The translations under genes were made by a program, and so were the position numbers. Below the pieces are notes generated by a model. That model did not search any database. It had not been told where the DNA came from and saw nothing but the letters and a program-made list of their open reading frames with translations. A stretch of DNA of 64,000 bases from Branchiostoma belcheri (lineage: Eukaryota; Chordata; Leptocardii; Amphioxiformes; Branchiostomatidae). The DNA lies in the NCBI RefSeq assembly GCF_001625305.1, contig NW_017802580.1:707327-771326 (forward strand), read 5' to 3'. This document shows, in pieces, positions 12,968 through 23,827 of the stretch (position 1 is its first letter; the number at the start of each line of letters is the position of its first letter).

Positions 12968-14022
12968 CAGATTTCCAAATGCAGTATAGTGATGAACAGA
13001 TATCAAGAATGACTACTTCTCTTTTTGTGTGTTTTTCAGTTAATATTAAATTGTCATTGTAAATTTCCCACTGGTTCTATTTATATTTAACTCTCATGCA
13101 CATTTGATTAGTGGCTACTTTCACCATTCTTACCAACCTGTAGAGAGACCATTCAGATTTTTAATTCTACTTCAATCACTTCATCTGACCTAAATGTCAG
13201 TCGGTTATTATACCGTTTCCCATTCCCTCTTTCCTTCAGTCGACGAAAAACAATTGCACCGAAAATAAACATCGTACATCCAGAAGACTATTATCATCTT
13301 GACCTTTATCTTTGTGACCCCTACCCATCCACTAAATATCATGTACAGCTATTCAAAGTTTCTTGACTTATGTTCTCGACATACAAACACATACTTAAGC
13401 AGGCCGCTGTAGTACCGTAAGAAAACACCAGTGAACCGTTTTCGAACTTGACCTTCGTTTCGACAACCGCTACTTACTAACCAAATATCACGAAGCTTCT
13501 CGAGTTATGCTGTTGACCAACATACATACAGACCCAAGTCCGGACACCATAACATAACCTTCTTGTAGAAGGTAAAATTCATGTAATGTTACTTTTATTG
13601 TTATGCGCAGGTTTTCCCTAATGCAAGGTTCAACAAACTGGAGTACTACCTTCAAAGTGATGACAGAACCTGATGACACCACCCCAACCATCCCTGGGAG
13701 CAATAATGGTACCAACATAACTAGTCTTAGAGACATAAATGGTACTAATGGTAGCATAAAAGTTCATCTTTGTTGGCAAATTACATTATGAAAACTTAAA
13801 CTGTTCTCCAACTCAAAATTTAACTCACCAGGAATTTTTGACTGAATCACTCAGTCTTCCTCAGCTATCCGACCCAAATGCTGTGGACACGTGATTTTTC
13901 CCACGTGTGACGTCAGCAAAGAGTCAAAGGTTGTCTGAAGTCGATATCGCCCCCCGTCCCGGTTAAGCGATGGTTGAAGTGCCCTGATGTAGAATAACCG
14001 GGACACACAGTGGATCTGGAGG
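12968..14022 (+). repeat. 1.05-kb direct duplication, copy 1
   Basis: About 99% identical to 14766-15820. Both hold the 3' half of a family X repeat, an NHL-gene exon (13611-13750 here) and the left arm of the Penelope-like insertion. This copy's exon has one extra base near 13617-13620 (CCCTAATG versus CCCAATG), which shifts the frame and brings a stop after about 20 codons. Copy 1 runs straight into a 20-N gap. Alternative alleles placed in tandem by the assembler is my preferred reading. Confidence 0.9.
13755..14022 (-). mobile_element. Penelope-like element fragment (GIY-YIG end), first copy
   Basis: Minus-strand translation gives the end of a GIY-YIG endonuclease domain as found in Penelope-like elements: YIRALQPSLNRDGGRYRL, then a short tail. 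Left boundary matches the copy at 15550; the right part is lost in the gap at 14023. Confidence 0.75.
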
Positions 14023-14042
14023 NNNNNNNNNNNNNNNNNNNN
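14023..14042. other. assembly gap (20 N)
   Basis: Twenty N between the first duplication copy and a LINE fragment. Confidence 1.
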
Positions 14043-14765
14043 CCATCCGTATCTGGGCGTCACGCTGACAAGCGGACTGAAGTGGGGTGCACATGTTAAT
14101 AATATCACAACTAAGGCGAAACAGACATTGGGAGTGATTAAACGTAATCTGTGGGCATGTCCAACTAGAGTAAAATCACTTGCATACACGTCACTTGTAA
14201 GACCGAACCTAGAATACGCTGCGACAGTATGGGATCCATATACAAAGAAAGACAAAGACAAATTGGAAAGGGTACAGAATCAAGCTGCAAGATTCTGTAT
14301 GAACAACTATGTAAGAGGTGCTAGAGTCACGGAAATGAAAAGAAACCTACAGTGGACCTCACTGGAAGACAGAAGAAAGATGTCTAGACTATGCATGATG
14401 TACAAAATGACTAATAAACTGGTGGATGTCCCAACTACTAAGTACCTAATACCAGCCCAGAAGAGAACAAGAAATAGCCACGCATTCAAGTACCAGAGTT
14501 ATCAACCAAGGATTGAGGTGTTCAAGAATTCATTCTTTCCTAGAGCTATCGCAGAGTGGAACTCACTGTCACCAAGTACAGTAGGGGCATTGTCAATAGA
14601 TAGCTTTAAACAATGTCTAGAGCTAGAAGTTCAAGGGTTAGGTGTAACAAGTCGATCGGTGTAATATAGCCAGCTGCCGCCGCGCCGCGTGCCTGCGAAG
14701 CTGGTGTGTTACGCCGAAAGGCGCTTATACCGGCTATACAGATACAGATACAGATACAGATACAG
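14043..14765 (+). mobile_element. LINE fragment, CR1/L2-type RT C-terminus with 3' tail
   Basis: An uninterrupted frame from the gap to 14664 encodes the C-terminal part of a non-LTR reverse transcriptase: YLGVTLTSGLKWGAHVNNI, LGVIKRNLWACP, LVRPNLEYAATVWDPYTKKD and AIAEWNSLSP. These are standard for CR1/L2-group LINEs. After the TAA stop comes a roughly 70-bp 3' UTR with a hairpin (ACGCCGAAAGGCGC) and a (CAGATA)n tail at 14728-14765. The intact frame and clean tail suggest a recent insertion; its 5' part is hidden by the gap. The 3' UTR is shared with the SINE at 39.1-39.4 kb. Confidence 0.85.
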
Positions 14766-15820
14766 ATTTCCAAATGCAGTATAGTGATGAACAGATATCA
14801 AGAATGACTACTTCTCTTTTTGTGTGTTTTTCAGTTAATATTAAATTGTCATTGTAAATTTCCCACTGGTTCTATTTATATTTAACTCTCATGCACATTT
14901 GGTTAGTGGCTACTTTCACCATTCTTACCAACCTGTAGAGAGACCATTCAGATTTTTAATTCTACTTCAATCACTTCATCTGACCTAAATGTCAGTCGGT
15001 TATTATACCGTTTCCCATTCCCTCTTTCCTTCAGTCGACGAAAAAACAATTGCACCGAAAATAAACATCGTACATCCAGAAGACTATTATCATCTTGACC
15101 TTTATCTTTGTGACCCCTACCCATCCACTAAATATCATGTACAGCTATTCAAAGTTTCTTGACTTATGTTCTCGACATACAAACACATACTTAAGCAGGC
15201 CGCTGTAGTACCGTAAGAAAACACCAGTGAACCGTTTTCGAACTTGACCTTCGTTTCGACAACCGCTACTTACTAACCAAATATCACGAAGCTTCTCGAG
15301 TTATGCTGTTGACCAACATACATACAGACCCAAGTCCGGACACCATAACATAACCTTCTTGTAGAAGGTAAAATTCATGTAATGTTACTTTTATTGTTAT
15401 GCGCAGGTTTTCCCAATGCAAGGTTCAACAAACTGGAGTACTACCTTCAAAGTGATGACAGAACCTGATGATACCACCCCAACCATCCCTGGGAGCAATA
15501 ATGGTACCAACATAACTAGTCTTAGAGACATAAATGGTACTAATGGTAGCATAAAAGTTCATCTTTGTTGGCAAATTACATTATGAAAACTTAAACTGTT
15601 CTCCAACTCAAAATTTAACTCACCAGGAATTTTTGACTGAATCACTCAGTCTTCCTCAGCTATCCGACCCAAATGCTGTGGACACGTGATTTTTCCCACG
15701 TGTGACGTCAGCAAAGAGTCAAAGGTTGTCTGAAGTCGATATCGCCCGCCGTCCCGGTTAAGCGATGGTTGAAGTGCCCTGATGTAGAATAACCGGGACA
15801 CACAGTGGATCTGGAGGGGG
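14766..15820 (+). repeat. 1.05-kb direct duplication, copy 2
   Basis: Second copy of 12968-14022, starting directly after the LINE tail. Differences are single bases or 1-bp indels. Here the NHL exon is in frame and the Penelope-like insertion continues uninterrupted. Confidence 0.9.
15407..15545 (+). CDS. NHL-gene exon 4 (in-frame copy)
   Basis: Acceptor GCGCAG before 15407 and donor ATG/GTAGCA after 15545. The frame joins phase 0 from 11663 and leaves phase 1 to 16911. It encodes a Thr/Asn/Ser-rich stalk (FKVMTEPDDTTPTIPGSN, then NNGTNITSLRDINGTN) between the membrane segment and the NHL repeats, with several N-x-S/T glycosylation sites. The donor lies inside the target-site duplication of the element at 15550. 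Confidence 0.7.
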
Positions 15821-16071
15821 TCAGAATCTTGGATACCGAACAGGATTACTTCAAGAGAGGCATAAAAGAGGCCATATACATCAGCCATTGCTCAACCACG
15901 ACGGGGGGCGATATCGACTTCAGACAACCTTTGACCCTTTGCTGACGTCACACGTGGGAAAAATCACGTGTCCACAGCATTTAGGTCAGATAGCTGAGGA
16001 AGACTGAGTGATTCAGTCGAAAATTCCTGGTGAGTCAAATTTTGAGTTGGAGAACAGTTTAATTTTTTCAT
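15550..16071. mobile_element. Penelope-like insertion with inverted arms
   Basis: Flanked by an exact 17-bp direct repeat, AATGGTACTAATGGTAG (15533-15549 and 16072-16088), which is a target-site duplication. The left part reads on the minus strand as a GIY-YIG C-terminus (YIRALQPSLNRDGGRYRL); the right part, about 180 bp, is the same end sequence on the plus strand. Tail-to-tail or inverted partial copies are common for Penelope-like insertions. A hammerhead-like hairpin is at 15994-16036. The copy is 5'-truncated. Confidence 0.8.
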
Positions 16072-16628
16072 AATGGTACTAATGGTAGTATTACTCATCC
16101 ATTACCATCATATTATTACATGTATCTACTTCTTGAATATAACCTACAGAATAATGGTGACGAAAGGAATTGTTTCGCGTGTTATAATAACAAATAATGT
16201 TTATTTTGTTTTAATCCGTTAAAAACATTATATCATGTTTCTGGATACATGCACTGTGGCATTCATAGTATCAGGTTTGCCAATCTTTCTTTACCTGTAC
16301 CACTCATGTTCTTTCCCTATTTGCATAATTCTTACCTCCGGGAGAACCTAAAAAAATTCATTACAAGCCTTGATACCTTCGTAAGAAGGTTATGTGTTTA
16401 GGTACACCATACATGTACAGAGATACACCTAGTAGTGATGACAATGACAAGCTTCGTGACTATGTCGGAAAATTTCCGTACTCGTGTGACGTGTGTTTCT
16501 GTACTACGACTTATATATCACAAACATCCTTTTGTTCACATACCAGCAAAATAAAAGTCAAACTATTTACACCGGCACGTTTCTTACATGACGAAGGTAT
16601 GAAGTTATTAACCTCTCAGTAAAACTTT

Positions 16629-16826
16629 ATTCCAACACACAATTTACAGGGATCAAATTTTCAGCGACCACTGTCGCCTTCCTCAGGATAATTAATGACC
16701 AATCACTTCACAACGTGATCTCGTGAGAGTTGCGGTTTACAAACACGTGACCTTATTTACACGAGACTTTACTGATACGTGACGTAAGCAATTGATCAAT
16801 AATCCCTGTAAATTGTGTGTTGGAAT
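16629..16826. mobile_element. short TIR element (24-bp arms)
   Basis: ATTCCAACACACAATTTACA + GGGA at 16629-16652 is the exact reverse complement of 16803-16826. Internal sequence resembles 4849-4945 and has, on the minus strand at 16655-16688, CTGAGGA, a GCGAC/GTCGC hairpin and GAAA. Probably a non-autonomous Penelope-related foldback. Confidence 0.75.
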
Positions 16827-16910
16827 CAAGTTTAACGTTTTACTATGGTTACTACCAACACAGATGAACTTTCATGATTATCAACATCTTGTTTATGTAT
16901 GCTTTGCCTA

Positions 16911-17755
16911 GCTACAGGTTTGGTGACTCCGCTGACTGACATTGGTACAATCATCACACTTGGTGGAAAAGACAATCGGACAGGCTTCGGAACGGTTAGC
17001 CGTGTGGATGAAATGGCCGTTTCGGCCAGTAACGAGATATTTGTGTGTGACTTTTGGAACAAACGAATCCAGGTCTTTAGCATGGAGGGCGTTTTCCTCC
17101 GCAGATTTTACACGAACTTGAAACCACAGGCTATTGCCATAGACCGGAATGATACGCTTTGGATCCTTTTGACAGGTACTCGGTATAAAGGTCCCCAGAG
17201 AATGATTATCAAACCGTTAACCACTACAACAGAGAGGGTCGTGTTCTGGCCAGGACAAGGTGTGCATTACGGCATGTCAACAGGATTGCCTTGGACACAA
17301 ATTCTGACAGCATCATAATGATAACAGGTCAATATGTGAAGAATGTGACAGCTGGCTGGTTTAAGAGAGATCTATGCACAGTACAGCCATTCAGGAAGAC
17401 AGAACTAAAGTGGCTAAAACGGCCTTCGTCTGTCATAGCGGACAAGAAAGGTAATATCTCATCACGTGACGTAAGAAAAAACAATAATGTTTAGAAGTAC
17501 GACAAGAATGGAACATACATCTGCTCATTTGGTCACAACCACCTCAAATCCCCTATGGGTATATCTGTGGACAGTTTGGGTCGCATTATTGTGGCCGATA
17601 ATGGCAACAATCGGGTAGAGATGTTCACAGCTGAAGGAGAATATATTGACACCGTTGCTAATATTAAAAGACCCACAGTTTGTTGCTGTTGGAAGGGAGG
17701 GCCGGTTAATGTGAGCAACCAATGGCGCTATATCACTATATTTCCAAAATACTAA
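16911..17755 (+). pseudogene. NHL-repeat exon of the same gene, damaged
   Basis: The acceptor TTTGCCTAG precedes 16911, and phase 1 matches exon 4. It encodes the extracellular NHL six-bladed propeller: ITLGGKDNRTGFGTVSRV, EIFVCDFWNKRIQVFSMEG, GYVKNV-type linker and ISVDSLGRIIVADNGNNRVE. The frame is broken: a 1-base loss near 17280-17290 (frame changes between YGMSTG and LDTNSDS), an in-frame TAG at 17492 where relatives have VQKYDKNG-like sequence, and a pair of shifts around 17670-17705. The propeller is also short, ending at 17755. The gene is therefore a recent pseudogene, a null allele, or badly sequenced; the damaged copy of exon 4 at 13611 fits decay. Confidence 0.75.
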
Positions 17756-17759
17756 AGGT

Positions 17760-18090
17760 CATGGTTCGATTCCTTGCTTCTGATCTCAAATAACAGTCCA
17801 TTCTAGCATCTTCTCTCAAATTATGTAAATGGACTATGACCATACATTTCTTAGCGTTTACATCGCTGCTTTAGCAGGAATATCTTGAATCGAACCTATA
17901 CTTTTTAGGTGTAATTACAAAATTGTGATTGAATTACAAGCACTAATCAGTGTTCGTTGCAAAGAATTTATATTCTGTAGATCACATCTTTGGGAACTAT
18001 GAGTTGGGATCTAGACGTCGATGTTCTAATTATATTTCAGTCCATACCATGGTATGGATGAAATATATTGTGTTCTCTCATGTTTCTTCT
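17760..18090. other. intergenic, nothing recognised
   Basis: No exon or element end seen. Confidence 0.4.
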
Positions 18091-18109
18091 CCTTCTCCTT
18101 CTCCTCCTC

Positions 18110-18420
18110 CTGCCAAACAGTCAAAGGGATTCAACTCCGCCATCATTCAGCCAAATGACTTGAAATTTGGCATGGAGGTAGAGTGGGCCAATACCCCCAG
18201 GCGTTTTTTTTTCATTTTTTTGATACATGCCTTTGAAAACTTTTTATGAAGGTTTTTTGGGGCATTTTTCGCCAAAAATGGATTTTTTGTATCCTGAGCC
18301 CTGGTTTACAACCAAATGATCTGAAATTCGGTAGAAATAAAGAATATAACTTCCCCTTTCCTGTGGTGTATTTATTTAGGTTGTAAAATGTTGCAAACGC
18401 CAGAAATTTGCCGATCAAAA
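18110..18420. repeat. interspersed repeat family Y, copy 1
   Basis: Blocks 'ccaaatgacttgaaatttgg' and 'gagtgggccaatacccccag' recur in 28125-28200 ('gaatgatctaaaattcggta', 'gtgtgggccgataccaccac'). The phrase 'aaatgatctgaaattcggta' occurs again at 18313. Class unknown. Confidence 0.5.
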
Positions 18421-21400
18421 ACGGCGCGTCGTGAGCCGAGCGCCCGAAACGCGGCCATTTTGTTTCTCTCGCTATTGCGAAATCACCCTGACTTTAGTGC
18501 GCTTGCGCCTCGCCGTCATAGACCGCATCAGAATGAAAGTAGCCCCATTCGAAAGCGCAGATTCCGAGCTTAAAAATAGTGCCAGGAACATCGGGAAAAT
18601 TTTATTTTCGGGGGGCTAAACGTCCATTTTTAACGATTTGTCGATCTTTAAACATCAATTTGACCACCTAAATTTTATTTTCCCATTTTGTCACCAGTGT
18701 CAAAATGACAACAAAAAACAGGGCTTTCCGCTGATGTAATAGGTAGTTTTCTCGAATGCACCTTGGCAAAGCGCAACGCTAGATTTACTGATGAAGTCAT
18801 GGTAAACAGAGCGCTGCCGCGGGAAATACGGCCCGCTCGGGCGCCCGGGCGTTCGTCAGGAACAGCAAATACGTGAATGGAGCGGCACAAATACGCCCTA
18901 TTTGACGCTATGGAGCAAGAATTTCCAGGTAAAATGTGTTTTTGTGTATTTTGTGAGTTTGTAAACACTGGATGGGGGGAGGGGGCGAGGTCTAAGGAAA
19001 TTATATGTGCTTTTATTACAAATAATACCAATTTTTTTTCTCAAGCCCATACCAGCAAAATTATGTAGTTTAAATGCAATATGTGTACTTCTAGTACTCA
19101 TCACTGATTATGTTATAGTTTAAGAGTTGTTTATTTCTGTGGTACTTGACATGTAAATTGTTGTTTGCCTTGTTCCAAGTTGAAAATACCACTGTGTATT
19201 TTTTTCACTTGTTGAACTTGAGGCACCGTGGGCCCCCGGTTAGGGGTCAGCCGGGGAACCTATGCCCGATTTTTTTCAAAATTTTGATGGCATTTTAAGC
19301 TCATTCTTATTGTTACAATAAAAGTAAATGGCATTTTGGAGATATATTTTCACTCATATTTGTTTAGCCATGTAGTAGTAATTTATCAAGCCAGCAAACC
19401 AATATTTTGCCAAAGTTCCGGACTTGGATATCTACCTACCTACCTACCTTGTCCATCAAAGGACCGGGTCGTCGGGGTGACAGGGTAGTTTTCCTGTGTG
19501 CTGCAGCAGTCAGTAGCTCCGGGATTGTCATCCAAATCATTCTCTTCAATGAGCTGACTTCAGTTCAAACTTGAGGTTACAGTATATATACACATTGTAC
19601 TTACCTGCTGTATTCTTTTTTTATCGTATCAGGAACCCATTTCTTACAAACCTGGGAAGTGTGGTAATGTTGCCATGTGGTGCACAACGACAACCATGGC
19701 CACCAACTCTGGTACCCAGGAGAGGTTGTAGAGGATGGGGTGGAGACAGTGACTATCAACTTTTTCCACAAAGTTGCAGTTAACTTGAACCTTCTATTTC
19801 TATTAGAAATAAATCTTTAGAACTGCCCAGTATATACAGTGTAAAGAATGTAATGATTTCAGTACACCAAATAGATGTTAGTGCATGTCATACATTGTAC
19901 ACTAGATTAATAATGTTTTATTGACATTGTAAATGCAGTGATAATATTGTATATAGCTACACTTATGATACATTTATTCAATCAAAACAAACATCTGCCA
20001 TGTTTCTGCCATGTATTGTGCAAGTGTTGAGTTGTAGTACTCTTGATGCAACATGTAACATCATGGCTCATCCAGCAAGTGATATATGTACCGGTATGTG
20101 ACAGATTCGATCGTGCAATCTTACCGTTGACCTTGACCAAGTTGATCTTGTAATTAGGGCAATTAACATTCAATTTGATGACATTCTGTGGATGTAACAT
20201 ATTGTATCTAATACTAATAGAAGATAACATAATGCTGTACACTGTGGAAGTCTATGAAGTATGTTGCTTAGTGGACTAGTCTAGTACTAGTATTTACAAT
20301 GCTATATCATGCATATATATATGACTTCGCGGTTACCCAAAATATGGACTTTTTGACCTAAATTTAATCCTTTATGGAGAATTATTAAGGTAAAATAACT
20401 GTTTTTATGTAAAAGAAGACTAATGGGTGTTGCTGTGTCTGAAATATTGGAAGACAGGTCTGTTCCCATAAAAAAATACAGGTGTGTGAACTTTGGAGGA
20501 TTTTTCCCCCTCTAGGGGTCAAAGGTCACGCTACCACCTGACAGATTTGTCGGGAAAAGCATATTTTGACCCGGCATATATACATAATAGAATGTCGTGG
20601 AAGTCTGGAACTCTGTGATGTGACTCAATGTAATACATATTATCAATAAATAAGATCAAATAAAATAAGATTTTCACCATTTACTTACCTTTTAATCACC
20701 CTTCAAAAATGGTAATTTGTTCATTTTCTCAGTTGATTTCACAATCTGGAGGTTAACGAGGTCAGATTTTGGCAACTTCGTGGAGCCATATCTCAGGAAC
20801 CGCTCAAGATATTGACCTCATTTAAAAAGCATTTCACTCACCTTGATAAGCTCTTCCAGAAACTGTAAGAATCATCTCTGTATTATGTATTTGAAATTTT
20901 GGTTGGAATACCTACTTTAATGGCTATTTTCAGCAAAAAAAAGGCCAAAAGTGCTGTACCCGTTCCATGTTCTATCTAAAGAATGGCCGGTTCCATCCAT
21001 AAAAACAGGTGTTCCATTGCGGGTTACCTGAGGTCACATTGCACCTAAGTGGTGCGTAATGACCCACACATTCAATTTTATGTGCCTAAGACCTTAAAAA
21101 TGTATTAAATCTCATCATTGTTAGTTTTTGCATACCTGTAATAAGATTAGTAAAGCTTTCGAGATTCAAAGTACTTGTTGTTGCATCTTTGTTCTCATAT
21201 AGCTACTATTTAATTTATTTGAGAACCTTTGCCAATTTTGCACTGGGGTAAGTTTGGAATAGTCCACTTTTGCGTGGGAGGGAAATGGACTGAAATATGC
21301 TGTATTTGCTCCAAAGCAAATGTCGGCCTTTCTAGTTTAGTAGTACCTTTTCAATTGTTATCAGATGGCATGAATTACTAGGTGACTGCTGATTACATAT

Positions 21401-22089
21401 ATGTATATATTACAATCACTTTTTTATATTCTTGAGATTCTCTGTAAAATTGACAATCGTACGAATAGACTTTAGAGCAATACAAAACTTACGATTTAAA
21501 TTTAGGCTTAGCAACTTACCGTTTTAGTTGTAATGAAATCATTAAAAAAATCCTACCAGTCACACCTTTGAGACGTTTTGCACAAAAACCATAGCAACAA
21601 ATTAGAATTTCTAACAGTAAACAACAGCATTTTTAAATATATACTGAATTCAAATCTTCAAATTTCCTTTCTGTGATGTTTTTTTTTAAATATGACCAGA
21701 CAATTGAATTACAGCTAAAGTTTGCACTGTTGACATTTGTGTCACAAATTAGTTTTAAAAAACTTAAAACTGACCAAAATGTGGAAATTCTGCCTATTTA
21801 CAAAGCAAATTAAAGTTGTGGAACCAAGTTGACAGTCATGTAAATAACTTGAGGTTTTGCAGCCTGAAAAATCCTCCTTATTTCGTTTTACGTACATTTA
21901 TATGTATTACAAAGTAGATCCTTAACAAAAACAAGTCGAATCATATAGCAGCGGAGTAGTAAGAAGAGAAGGTGATCAAATAGTTTGAGAAGATGTGTGT
22001 ACAAAAACTTCTAGCTGCAGTGTATCTAATGGGGATACGTCATTCTGTAGGTCACCTGTATAGTAGCGTGTTACCAAGACGATATACAC
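18421..22089. other. 3.7-kb intergenic without a recognised gene
   Basis: A GC-rich island at 18420-18870 rich in CG (cgcgtcgtgagccgagcgcc) is the only compositional feature; it encodes nothing I recognise. The remainder is AT-rich, with short TG- and TA-rich tracts and a TACC repeat at 19430-19447. Confidence 0.45.
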
Positions 22090-22312
22090 CAAAATGGTAT
22101 ATAAGGGAGGGAGGGAATGAGGGAGGGAGGGAGGGAATGAGGGAGTGGGGGAAGTGATGGAGGGAGGGAATGAGGGAGGGAGGAGGGGGAAATGAGGGAC
22201 GGAGGGAATGAAGGAGGGAGGGAATGAGGGAGAAAATGAGGGAGGAAATAGGAGGGAAGTAGGGAAGAAGGGAGGAAAGGAGGGAGGGAGGGAATGAGGG
22301 AGGAGAGAGAGG
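22090..22312. repeat. GGGAATGA/GGGA low-complexity minisatellite
   Basis: Tandem purine-rich GGGAGGGAGGGAATGA units; the long proline/serine minus-strand frames across it are artefacts of the repeat. Confidence 0.9.
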
Positions 22313-22529
22313 GGTTGTTTCGGACAATAGGCAACCTTCTTGTAAACAATAAATACAACTGAAAGTCGTGGCCTAAAAATGAAATGGTTTCGTCACTGTT
22401 GAAATATCAGATGCAATAAATTTCAGTGAGACATGGCAAACATTACCATTTGAACCTTTCCAGGTATGATCAAGAATTTTTTGATACCCAATGCCTACAA
22501 AGTATATATACGCTACTGTATAGAACATG

Positions 22530-22600
22530 AGATGTTGAACATGTTGAACACAACATGAACATATTGAACATGAACATGAACGTATTGAACATGACATGTT
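22530..22600. repeat. short tandem repeat, unit TTGAACATGAACA
   Basis: About six degenerate units of (GT)TGAACATGAACAT. Confidence 0.7.
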
Positions 22601-23370
22601 ATGAAATCAAGAGCTACTGTGAAATATTCCAGTTATTTTAATTACTGGCAGGGTGGTTTTCGGTCATGTAATTTTTCTATAATTACATTTCTTTGCAATA
22701 TCTTTGTTTCCGTTAATTCTTGATTCAAGCATCTTTATTGTGTTTTTTGGCAATATCTTTGTTTCATTTTGCTTTATTATTACAGTAGATTCATTATTAT
22801 TATTTCGTAATTCTGCAGGAGACGGACTCCATATTAACCTTCTATGCTTCCTACGTACCCCAACTCAACACTTTTGTAATTTTATTCGTAATCTAATATG
22901 TGTATATTATATGAAGAAAAAATTGAAAAAAAATTGCTATAATACTTGTTGCTAATTGCATATAAGAAAAAAAAAGAAAAGAAAAAAAATCTTCAAGTCA
23001 CTAACAGGATGCTGCAACAGTATGAGCGAAAAATACGGTTAGAGAAGTGATATTTTCTATAAACCTCATTGGTACCACAAATATCATAGGATTGTCATAT
23101 ACTATGGCCACAAAATAATACAACCATGTATTATTAACATGACATTTAGATCAGACCTCACTTGCCTGCATGGAGGCAAATGGTAGCTACATGACATGTA
23201 TATTTTACATTACGGCAGCGTTTACAAGATATCAATGTGTACAAAATTAGCATTGGTAAACAATTCCAAACCTTTTGTTCTCTCCACTTTGAAAAGACAT
23301 TACAAAATAATGTTTTGGATTAAGGCATGACAACACAATTTCTCCGCTACCACAAGCTAAGATATATAGA

Positions 23371-23782
23371 AACTAGAGTTCCATGATCTCATACCTTCGC
23401 CAAATGATGTTAGCCTTTATGACTAAGAAATTGTAGATTAATCCCCTTGATTATGCAAATAGGATCCTATATTGCATCAATTGTACCTGTTGATCATATT
23501 CTACACCAGAAGACAATGTTATCTTATCAAAGAATGCCATTATAGTATTTCCTCATAAATTATACAAATGAGGTCCTTATTTGAATAAGTTATGTTTAAT
23601 TACGTTCACCTTCACATATCTTTCAAATATACCAAGTATGAAATTCCTAATGAAGACCTACCCACTTACCAAATGTCAAGATAATCCATCTAAGCTTTCT
23701 CAAGTTATGCTGTTGACACACAGACAGACAGACAGACACACGGTCAGGAAAACATAACCTTCGTCAATTCTTGGTGAAGGTG
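23371..23782 (+). repeat. interspersed repeat family X copy, both ends
   Basis: Starts 'aactagagttccatgatctc' and ends TTGGTGAAGGT; ACCTTCGCCAAA just inside the start is nearly its reverse complement, so the family has about 11-bp terminal inverted repeats. Contains (CAGA)n at 23722-23738. It ends 45 bp from the P450 stop codon. Confidence 0.65.
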
Positions 23783-23827
23783 AAAATCATATGCCCCTCG
23801 TCATTTCTCGCACATCTATCAGAAAAG

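Noticed and set aside
17451-17494. Short intron to rescue the NHL frame
   Set aside because: A GT...AG pair exists around 17451-17494 but would be only about 44 bp, shorter than any other intron here, and it would remove a conserved blade strand.
22052-22358. Pro/Ser-rich minus-strand open frames
   Set aside because: Translation of GGGA-type low-complexity DNA.
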